Of a stretch of DNA of 5,379 nucleotides, positions 1 to 5,379 are shown piece after piece. Below the pieces are notes generated by a model. It was not told the DNA's origin. It saw nothing but the letters and a program-made list of their open reading frames with translations, and made no database searches. Within the stretch, counting starts at the first letter, position 1; each line of letters opens with the position of its first letter. This stretch comes from CAZBBB01 sp964490005 (lineage in GTDB: Bacteria > Planctomycetota > B15-G4). The DNA lies in contig CAZBBB010000152.1 of NCBI GenBank assembly GCA_964490005.1, forward strand, positions 1 to 5,379. The letters are read 5' to 3'. The position numbers and the translations under genes were made by a program.

Positions 1-1
1 C

Positions 2-1144
2 AAGAAGTGCCACGCGCTGCGCATCGCGTCGGTGCAGGCGCGCGACGAGGGCTGGCTGGCCGAGCACATGCTCATCCTGGGCCTGCAGTCGCCGGCCGGC
101 GAGACCAAGTACGTCGCGGCCGCCTTCCCGAGCGCCTGCGGCAAGACGAACCTCGCGATGCTCGTGCCGCCCGCGAGCATGAAGGGCTGGAGGATCTGGA
201 CGGTGGGCGACGACATCTGCTGGATGCGCTACGGGCCCGACGGGCGGCTCTGGGCGATCAATCCCGAGAGCGGCTTCTTCGGCGTCGCGCCGGGCACGAG
301 CGAAAAGACCAACCCCAACGCGCTCGCGTCGCTGCGCAAGAACAGCATCTTCACCAATACCGCCATCACCGCGGACAAGCAGCCCTGGTGGGAGGGCCTC
401 TCGCCGCCGCCGGCGCAGGCCACCGACTGGAAGGGCCAGCCCTGGACGCCCGCGAGCAAGGAGAAGGCGGCGCACCCCAACAGCCGCTTCACCGCGCCGG
501 CCAGCCAGTGCCCGAGCATCTCCGACAAGTACGACGACCCGAACGGCGTGCCGATCTCGGCCATCATCTTCGGCGGCCGCCGCGCCAAGACCGCGCCGCT
601 GGTCTTCGAGGCCTTCGACTGGGCGCACGGCACCTACGTCGGCGCGATGGTGGCGAGCGAGACGACCGCCGCCGCGACCGGCGCGGTCGGCGTCGTGCGC
701 CGCGACCCGATGTCCATGCTCGCGTTCTGCGGCTACAACATGGCCGACTACTTCGGGCACTGGATGAAGGTCGGCGCGAAGAGCGAGAAGGCGCCGAAGA
801 TCTTCCACGTGAACTGGTTCCGGCTCGACGACGACGGCAAGTTCATGTGGCCCGGCTTCGGCGAGAACATGCGCGTGCTGCGCTGGATCGCCGAGCGCTG
901 CGACGGCAAGGCCCAGGCCGTCGACACGCCGATCGGCCGCGTTCCGGCGGCCGGCGCCATCGACACCGCCGGCCTCGACGTCGGCCCGCAGGTCATGGAG
1001 GAGCTGCTCGACGTCGACGCCTCGGCCTGGCAGGCCGAGCTGGCCGGCCAGAAGGAGTTCCTCGAGAAGTTCGGCGAGCGCATGCCCGCCGAGATGTGGA
1101 AGCAGTACCGCGCGCTCGAGGAGCGCCTGACGGTCTCGGCCTGA
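2..1144 (+). CDS. pckG: Phosphoenolpyruvate carboxykinase [GTP], C-terminal part (5' end outside window)
   Basis: Converts oxaloacetate and GTP to PEP, CO2 and GDP in the cytoplasm, the entry step of gluconeogenesis. The frame is open from the left edge, giving 380 residues that align without major gaps to the stretch from about residue 243 to the end of the 622-residue vertebrate enzyme; roughly 240 N-terminal residues are missing. Visible are the manganese ligands Lys2, His22 (WLAEHML) and Asp71 (VGDD), the P-loop FPSACGKTN (about residues 42-50) with the reactive Cys46, the FFGVAPGTS and NSRFTAPASQCP blocks, FGGRR, and HVNWFRLDDDGKFMWPGFGEN, which carries the three phenylalanines that stack on guanine. 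This separates it from the ATP-dependent family. The lid region (SETTAAATGAVGVV) has the family length, so the visible part looks intact and active. The next gene follows after 22 bp on the same strand and may be co-transcribed. Confidence 0.97.
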   Translation, partial: KKCHALRIASVQARDEGWLAEHMLILGLQSPAGETKYVAAAFPSACGKTNLAMLVPPASMKGWRIWTVGDDICWMRYGPDGRLWAINPESGFFGVAPGTSEKTNPNALASLRKNSIFTNTAITADKQPWWEGLSPPPAQATDWKGQPWTPASKEKAAHPNSRFTAPASQCPSISDKYDDPNGVPISAIIFGGRRAKTAPLVFEAFDWAHGTYVGAMVASETTAAATGAVGVVRRDPMSMLAFCGYNMADYFGHWMKVGAKSEKAPKIFHVNWFRLDDDGKFMWPGFGENMRVLRWIAERCDGKAQAVDTPIGRVPAAGAIDTAGLDVGPQVMEELLDVDASAWQAELAGQKEFLEKFGERMPAEMWKQYRALEERLTVSA

Positions 1145-1166
1145 GCGCGGCCGTGCGCGGGGCGCG

Positions 1167-2165
1167 ATGACGGCGCGCGCGACGGCGGGTGCCTGCCTCG
1201 CCGCCCTCGCGCTGGCCGTCGCGGCCTTCTGGCTGATTGGGCGCTCCGGACGCGACGACGAACCGGCGCGCGAGCCGCCGATGAGGCGTGGCCCGCAGCC
1301 TGTCTCATCGGGACAGGCGCTCCCGGAGCCGCTCGGCCCGCGCGGAACTCCGCGGCGCATCGGTGAGATGGCGCGAGCTGGCCCGCTGGCGGACCTGGCG
1401 GCCGAGTACGGGCTTGAACCTTGGCCAAGCACCGAGATCCGGCGACGGCTGCCGTGGCTTGCCCGGCAATTGCTTGAAGGCACCGTCGATCCGCAAGACC
1501 TGCTCGGCCTGAGCTGTGGCGTGATCGGACTGCTGGCGGAGGGTCACGTGAACCCGAATGCCGGCATCCGACCGCTGGCGACCTTCATGTTGCTCGACGA
1601 GGCGGGTTTCGGGCAGGTGAAGCTCGTGCTGCAGATGCCGGCGCCACCGTTGGAGCAAGACGGATTGGAAGTTGCGGATGCAACGGAACTCGCCCAGCCG
1701 GTGACGAGTCTTCGCATTGCTGCCGAGTTGGACGAGTCCCCGGGCAGCATCACGGGTTGTGTTGTCGACGGAGTTCGGAAACTGTTGTTCGACGTGCATA
1801 TCCTCTGCGACGAAACGGGGCGTGCGCGGGCTCTCTGGTCCACGGCGATGCCCGCGATCGTGCGGGGCGACGAATTACGCGATGCTCTGCGCTCACGCGC
1901 CCCCATCGTGACGCGCGCCGAACTCATGCTCGGTTCCGAGGGCGCAGTCTGGTACGCCGAGTCGCTCGGCGTGCGACTTGCCTCGAACGGCCGCGAGGAG
2001 TGGTTCACGACGACGACGCCGCGCCGTGCGATCGAAGGCGCGCTCGGCGATGCCCGCATTCCGGCAATGGCCCGCTTCCTGGCCGAGGCGGTGCGGGCCG
2101 CTCCGCTGACTTACACGCCGCCGGAGGTCGTCGGAAATCCCCTCGAACTGCTGCGGGGATTCTGA
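1167..2165 (+). CDS. Hypothetical protein with one N-terminal membrane anchor
   Basis: I do not recognise this 332-residue protein. Residues about 7-25 (ACLAALALAVAAFWLIG) form one hydrophobic segment followed by Arg-rich, Pro-rich sequence to about residue 65. This suggests a signal anchor or uncleaved signal peptide with a flexible linker. The rest (about 70-332) reads as a soluble mixed alpha/beta domain with no motif I can name: a helical part (LADLAAEYGLEPW to QLLEGT), a short GVIGLLAEGHVNP stretch, then alternating strands and helices up to a C-terminal NPLELLRGF. Only three cysteines lie outside the anchor (117, 198, 214). The ATG lies 4 nt after GGGG (1159-1162), a weak ribosome site, and 22 bp after the pckG stop. 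Codon use is less GC-biased than in the neighbours, including a TTA leucine codon at 1875-1877 (Leu237). Third positions still favour G/C in this frame, which supports a real gene. Antisense frames here are shadows. Confidence 0.75.
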   Translation: MTARATAGACLAALALAVAAFWLIGRSGRDDEPAREPPMRRGPQPVSSGQALPEPLGPRGTPRRIGEMARAGPLADLAAEYGLEPWPSTEIRRRLPWLARQLLEGTVDPQDLLGLSCGVIGLLAEGHVNPNAGIRPLATFMLLDEAGFGQVKLVLQMPAPPLEQDGLEVADATELAQPVTSLRIAAELDESPGSITGCVVDGVRKLLFDVHILCDETGRARALWSTAMPAIVRGDELRDALRSRAPIVTRAELMLGSEGAVWYAESLGVRLASNGREEWFTTTTPRRAIEGALGDARIPAMARFLAEAVRAAPLTYTPPEVVGNPLELLRGF

Positions 2166-2184
2166 TCCGTCATTGTCGGAGGAG

Positions 2185-2224
2185 GAGCGCGGCTGCGCGG
2201 TCCGCCCCGCCGCTGGCCGCGCTC
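2185..2224. terminator. Inverted repeat between convergent genes, candidate bidirectional terminator
   Basis: GAGCGCGGC (2185-2193) pairs perfectly with GCCGCGCTC (2216-2224), a 9-bp stem. The 22-nt loop can form a further 4-bp GCGG/CCGC stem (2197-2200 with 2210-2213). It sits 20 bp past the stop of the plus-strand hypothetical gene and overlaps the last two bases of the minus-strand protease stop codon. Neither side has a clear T run, so it is not a textbook intrinsic terminator. The position suits a two-way transcription stop or a 3'-end stabilising hairpin. GC-rich sequence makes chance stems common, hence moderate confidence. Confidence 0.45.
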
Positions 2225-4091
2225 AGAAGCCGATGACCGTGCCCGTCACGCCGCTCGCGCCGTTGAAGGCGCCGCCGACGTTGTTGAAGGTCACGAGCTG
2301 CGACCAGAAGAACAGGCCCGCGAGGCCGGCCGGGATCGTGGCCTGCGCCGCGCCGAGCCCGCTGGCCGAGAGCGCGCCGGACAGCACGATCTGGCCGTTG
2401 GTCAGGATCGGGTACCCGCCGTAGTTGAAGGTCGAGGCGTTGGTCGCGATGAGCAGCCAGAAGTTGTCGCTCGCGCCGCCGCCGTAGCTCCAGACGAAGA
2501 GCTGGCCCGCGCCGGTGTTGGGCGAGGCCGAGATCTTGGGCGGCGCCGTCTCGAGCACCGTCAGGACCTTGGCGGCGCTCGTGCCGGCCGACGTCGTGAC
2601 CGTCACGTTCTTCGCTCCGAGCGACGGCGCGCCGACGAGCTGGAAGGTGATCGTCGTGTCGCTGTTGACCGTGAAGGCGCCGGCCGAGAGCACCTGCGTG
2701 CCGACCGTCACGCTGCTCGCGCCGGTGAACTTGCTGCCCGACAGCGTGACCGTGCCGCCCGCGAAGGCCTGCACGCTGGCCGGCGAGACCGTGTTCAGCA
2801 CCGGCGGGCTCGGCGTGCCGCCCTGCGGATCGAAGCCGGCGATCGCCGTCACGTTGCTGTTGTTCGGGTCGAGCCAGGTCTTGACGGCGTTCCAGGCCTG
2901 GTCGAAGCGGCCGTAGTAGTCGTCGTAGGGGTAGCCGCAGTAGGCCGCGCCGCAGCAGAGCTGGCCGATGAAGCGACCCTGGTTGTCCATGAGCGGGCAA
3001 CCCGAGCTGCCGCCCTCGGTGACGCCCAGATCCCACTGCACGATGCGCCACTGGCTGCCGCTCAGCGAGGGCGCCTGGTTGTCGAAGCTGATCTTCTTCA
3101 CGTCGCCGGCGGGGTGGTGGATCGTGACCGTACCCGCGCCGGGGCTGGTGCTGCGGTTCCAGCCGAGGAAGTAGGGGTTGAAGCTGCTGGGGATCGGGCT
3201 GGTGATGCGGACCAGCCGGTAGTCGTAGGTGCTGCTGGCCGCGAGCTGCACGCTGCCCTGCACGGTGTTGTTCGTCGGCGCGCTGCCGCTGCCGCAGCCG
3301 GCCTTCTCGTACTTGAAGCGGAAGACCGCGTTGTTGAGCGAGCCGCAGTGGTTGGCGGACATGAAGTACTGCGTGCCGTCGTTGAGCGTGTTGTTGAGCA
3401 GCGAGCCGCTGCACAGCGAGCCGCCGATGATGAGCATCGTCACGGCGCGCTTCTGCAGCGCCCACGGCGCGCCCTGCGGGCAGTTCACGTCGACGTTGCA
3501 GGCGCCGGCGGCGTCGCCGTCGCTCTGCTTGAGCAGCGCGAACACGTCGCGGTAGTCGTGCACCAGGCGCGCGAGGCGCAGCCGGCTCGGCGCCGCGCCG
3601 GCCTCGACGTGCAGCTCGAGCGTGATCGCCGAGCCCTTCACCGGCTCGAAGGCGAACTCGCCGTCCTCCTTGTTGTTGCGCCAGTCGTAGGCGCCCAGGA
3701 TCGTGCCGTAGTCGTCGTTGTGGACGTACAGGCGCGTGCGGTCGGCCAGCTCGAACTCGCTGAACAGCACGGCGAGCGAGTGCGCGCCCTGCGAGGAGAG
3801 GCGCAGCCGCCAGGTGGCGCCGCCGTCGGGCAGCGCGTCCCAGACGCCGTCGGAGAGGCCGAGGCCGAGCGGCAGTTCGACGCCGAAGCGGAAGGGCGTG
3901 CCCTTGGGCGCGGCCGCGTCCTCGGTGAAGAGCTGGCCGACGTCGACGCCGGGGAAGGCGACCGTCGGCACCGTGTCGGTGCGCAGCGCGTGCTCGAGGC
4001 TGGGCGGCGTGCCGCCGAAGGAGAGCTGTGCGGCGGCAGGCGCCGCGGCGGCGAGCAGGGTGCACAGGACGAGCGGCGCGAACTGGCGCAT
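2223..4091 (-). CDS. Secreted lysyl-endopeptidase-type serine protease with IPT/TIG domain
   Basis: A 622-residue exported S1-type protease resembling Achromobacter protease I (API), which cuts after lysine. Residues 1-21 are a signal peptide with an AAA|Q cleavage site. Residues 22 to about 188 look like a propeptide; Lys188, ten residues before the ACNVDVNCPQG block, is a plausible self-cleavage site. The catalytic domain spans about 189-421, with His248 (MSANHCG), Asp290 (TYDYRLVRI) and Ser363 (GGSSGCPLMD). Asp391 (DYYGRF) aligns with the API residue that sets lysine preference. Cysteine pairs 198/385, 204/266 and 227/249 match the three API disulfides. An IPT/TIG immunoglobulin-like domain follows (about 429-513), then an unnamed 108-residue C-terminal domain. 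Oddities: Cys365 next to the catalytic site, and Cys379-Cys380 where API has His-Gly. The ATG at 4091 is chosen over an upstream extension because it begins the signal peptide and has GGAG 7 nt before it. Family is firm; lysine specificity is inferred. Confidence 0.93.
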   Translation of the reverse strand: MRQFAPLVLCTLLAAAAPAAAQLSFGGTPPSLEHALRTDTVPTVAFPGVDVGQLFTEDAAAPKGTPFRFGVELPLGLGLSDGVWDALPDGGATWRLRLSSQGAHSLAVLFSEFELADRTRLYVHNDDYGTILGAYDWRNNKEDGEFAFEPVKGSAITLELHVEAGAAPSRLRLARLVHDYRDVFALLKQSDGDAAGACNVDVNCPQGAPWALQKRAVTMLIIGGSLCSGSLLNNTLNDGTQYFMSANHCGSLNNAVFRFKYEKAGCGSGSAPTNNTVQGSVQLAASSTYDYRLVRITSPIPSSFNPYFLGWNRSTSPGAGTVTIHHPAGDVKKISFDNQAPSLSGSQWRIVQWDLGVTEGGSSGCPLMDNQGRFIGQLCCGAAYCGYPYDDYYGRFDQAWNAVKTWLDPNNSNVTAIAGFDPQGGTPSPPVLNTVSPASVQAFAGGTVTLSGSKFTGASSVTVGTQVLSAGAFTVNSDTTITFQLVGAPSLGAKNVTVTTSAGTSAAKVLTVLETAPPKISASPNTGAGQLFVWSYGGGASDNFWLLIATNASTFNYGGYPILTNGQIVLSGALSASGLGAAQATIPAGLAGLFFWSQLVTFNNVGGAFNGASGVTGTVIGF

Positions 4092-4098
4092 GGAGAGG

Positions 4099-4102
4099 CT
4101 CC
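4099..4102 (-). promoter_or_regulatory. Ribosome binding site of the protease gene
   Basis: On the minus strand GGAG lies 7 nt before the ATG at 4091-4089. It decides the start: the same frame stays open 43 codons further upstream, but that extension is Arg/Pro-rich, unlike a signal peptide. The site is one half of a perfect 10-bp palindrome, CTCCGCGGAG (4099-4108), so it could be partly masked in a short RNA stem. Confidence 0.55.
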
Positions 4103-4124
4103 GCGGAGGAGTGGGGGGAGAGCA

Positions 4125-4144
4125 GCCGCCCCGGAGCGGGCGGC
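4125..4144 (-). repeat. Hairpin in the likely 5' leader of the protease mRNA
   Basis: GCCGCCC (4125-4131) and GGGCGGC (4138-4144) form a perfect 7-bp GC stem with a 6-nt loop. It lies 33 bp upstream of the protease start, within the 118-bp divergent gap. There is no T run after it in either direction. It could be a leader structure or chance pairing in GC-rich DNA; no known riboswitch is recognised. Confidence 0.3.
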
Positions 4145-4157
4145 GCCGGCGCGCCGA

Positions 4158-4163
4158 ATGATA
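4158..4163 (-). promoter_or_regulatory. Possible -10 element for the protease gene
   Basis: The minus strand reads TATCAT here, five of six matches to TATAAT, in one of the few AT-richer spots of the divergent gap. It would give a leader of about 60 nt. The sequence 17 bp upstream (GCCCCG) does not resemble a -35 box, so the call is weak; an activator or an alternative sigma factor would be needed. Confidence 0.22.
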
Positions 4164-4209
4164 CGCCCGCCGCATCGTTCCGGGGCGCGCCGCTTCGTAG
4201 TCTTTTGCG

Positions 4210-5379
4210 GTGGAGCGCACAACGAGCGTTGCCGTCGGCTATGCGTCGGCCGGACACTTCCTGTGCCACGGCAGCAAGGTCATCCTGCCGGTCTCGCTGG
4301 CCGTCGTGGCGGCGGAGTTCGGCGTCACGCTCGTGGCGATGGCCTGGGCGCTCACGGCGTACGGCGTGGCGATGGGCCTGGCGGCGCTGCCCGCGGGCCT
4401 GCTCGCCGATCGGCGCGGCGCGCCGGCCGTGCTGAGCCTGTACTTCTGGTCGCTCGCGGCGGGCGCGCTGCTGTGCGCGGCCGCCGACGGCTTCGCGACC
4501 TTCGTCGTCGCGCACGGGCTGCTGGGCGCGGCCGCCGGGCTCTACCACCCGCCGGGACTGGCGCTCGTCTCGCTGGCTTCGAGCCGCGAGGGCATGGGGC
4601 GCGCGCTCGGGCTGCACGGCGTGTTCGGCAACTTCGGCATCGCCGGCGCGCCGCTGCTGGTGCTGGCGGCCACGCCGCTGTTCGGCTGGCGCGGGGCCTT
4701 CCTCGCGCTCGCCGCCGGCGCGGTGCTGTGCGCGCTCGCGGGCGGCGTGCTGCGCCGGCGCGGCCTGCTCGCGGCCGCGCCGCCCGGCGCGTCGCACGAG
4801 GCCGAGAGCCGCCGCCCCTCGCGGACGGCGCTGGTCTGGCTGCTCGTCGCCATGTCGGTCAACGGCTTTCTGCTTGACGGCTTCACGACCGCCTTCCCCG
4901 AGACCGCGCGCTCGCGCCTCGACCTCGTCTGGGACGCGCAGTGGCTCAACGCGGCCGTCTTCGGCCTCGGCGCCGTCGGCCAGTGGGTCGGCGGACTGCT
5001 GGCGACGGGCGAGCGGCAGGGCGGGCGCTACGTCGGGCTGCTCGCGCTGCAGCCGCTGGTCTTCGTCGGGGCGGCGCTGGCGCTCGACGCGCCCTTCGTC
5101 GCGGTGCTGCAGCTCGGCGCCTTCATGTTCGTGAACTGGATGACGCAACCGCTCGAGAACCGCCTGCTGGCCGGCTTTACCAGCAGCGCGCGTCGCAGTT
5201 CGGCGTATGCGCTCAAGTTCGTCGTGGCGCTCGTCGTGGGCGCCGCCGCGCCGCCGGTCGTGGTGGGGCTGATGGAGAGCCGCGGACACGGCGCGGCCTG
5301 GTTCGCGCTGGCCGCCGTCGGCGTGCTGGGCGTGGCGGCGGGCCGGGCCTTCGCGAGCCACGCGGCGCCGCCGCCGGCG
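4210..5379 (+). CDS. MFS transporter, substrate unknown (3' end outside window)
   Basis: A major facilitator superfamily carrier of the inner membrane. The frame is open from GTG at 4210 to the right edge, giving 390 residues with no stop. Hydrophobicity suggests all 12 helices are present: roughly 6-34, 39-62, 73-95, 96-122, 134-155, 160-183, then a charged central loop (RRRG to RRPSR, about 183-205), and 206-228, 245-265, 272-292, 295-315, 333-353, 361-380. Only the stop and perhaps a short tail are missing. The loop between helices 2 and 3 carries GLLADRRGAP, the MFS motif A. LYHPPG (111-116), LHGVFGNFGIAG and GWRGAF recall the fosmidomycin-resistance-like and related efflux branches, but this does not give a substrate. 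An in-frame TAG at 4198-4200 restricts the start; GTG 4210 is the first candidate and the next in-frame GTG (4306) would remove helix 1. No Shine-Dalgarno sequence is visible. The gene diverges from the protease gene across 118 bp. Confidence 0.88.
   Translation, partial: MERTTSVAVGYASAGHFLCHGSKVILPVSLAVVAAEFGVTLVAMAWALTAYGVAMGLAALPAGLLADRRGAPAVLSLYFWSLAAGALLCAAADGFATFVVAHGLLGAAAGLYHPPGLALVSLASSREGMGRALGLHGVFGNFGIAGAPLLVLAATPLFGWRGAFLALAAGAVLCALAGGVLRRRGLLAAAPPGASHEAESRRPSRTALVWLLVAMSVNGFLLDGFTTAFPETARSRLDLVWDAQWLNAAVFGLGAVGQWVGGLLATGERQGGRYVGLLALQPLVFVGAALALDAPFVAVLQLGAFMFVNWMTQPLENRLLAGFTSSARRSSAYALKFVVALVVGAAAPPVVVGLMESRGHGAAWFALAAVGVLGVAAGRAFASHAAPPPA

Noticed and set aside
7..1170. A 387-codon plus-strand frame overlapping pckG.
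   Set aside because: It is a +1-type shadow of PEP carboxykinase, extremely Arg-rich with no recognisable domain.
1544..2059. A 171-codon minus-strand frame opposite the hypothetical gene.
   Set aside because: The Ser/Arg/Ala-rich product lacks motifs. The plus-strand frame has a plausible start, a membrane anchor and better third-position G/C bias.
2173..2424. Purine-rich GGAGGAGGAG (2178-2187) as a ribosome site for a small plus-strand gene.
   Set aside because: No start codon follows at usable distance, and the downstream frame is antisense to the conserved protease C-terminus.
4148..4191. Two GGCGCGCC copies (4148-4155 and 4184-4191) as a paired operator in the divergent gap.
   Set aside because: The same octamer recurs inside coding sequence in this window, for example near 2625, 3468 and 4417, so it is composition-driven rather than a specific site.
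4091..4220. A longer protease beginning upstream of the ATG at 4091.
   Set aside because: The extra 43 residues are Arg/Pro-rich and would bury the signal peptide. They would also use up the whole divergent gap and overlap the transporter start.
3114..4877. A 587-codon plus-strand open frame antisense to the protease and overlapping the transporter start.
   Set aside because: The product is Arg/Ala/Gly/Val low complexity without motifs, while the overlapping protease and transporter frames have clear family motifs.
2170..5361. A 1063-codon open frame on the minus strand spanning the protease and transporter region.
   Set aside because: Its product is a low-complexity Arg/Ala/Gln-rich chain with no fold-like pattern. 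It runs in another frame of the well-supported protease, antisense to the transporter, and across their intergenic gap. Long stop-free shadows are expected at this GC content.

Overview
The window is a very GC-rich bacterial chromosome segment. Outside the second gene almost every codon ends in G or C. It holds four protein genes and no RNA gene, CRISPR array, insertion sequence or prophage part that I can see. The taxon cannot be fixed from this sequence. A secreted protease with an IPT/TIG domain and a glycine/alanine/threonine-rich C-terminal beta-type domain, next to a GTP-dependent PEP carboxykinase, recalls GC-rich Planctomycetota, but Myxococcota, Acidobacteriota or a related lineage would also fit. 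This is a weak inference.

Layout: (1) 2-1144, plus strand: the C-terminal 380 residues of GTP-type phosphoenolpyruvate carboxykinase (pckG), cut by the left edge. (2) 1167-2165, plus strand, 22 bp later: an unrecognised 332-residue protein with one N-terminal membrane segment, possibly co-transcribed with pckG. (3) 2223-4091, minus strand: a complete 622-residue secreted lysyl-endopeptidase-type serine protease made of signal peptide, propeptide, catalytic domain, IPT/TIG domain and an unnamed C-terminal domain. (4) 4210 to the right edge, plus strand: a 12-helix MFS transporter starting at GTG, with its stop codon beyond the window.

Genes 2 and 3 converge on a 57-bp gap holding a strong inverted repeat that could stop transcription from both sides. 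Genes 3 and 4 diverge from a 118-bp gap that must hold both promoters; only weak promoter-like sequences and a leader hairpin are visible there.

The four genes do not form an evident pathway. PEP carboxykinase is central metabolism (gluconeogenesis), the protease acts outside the cytoplasm, and the transporter's substrate is unknown. I found no convincing new multi-gene system. The points most worth a second look are the cysteine-altered active-site region of the protease, its C-terminal domain, and the unrecognised membrane-anchored protein with distinct codon use.
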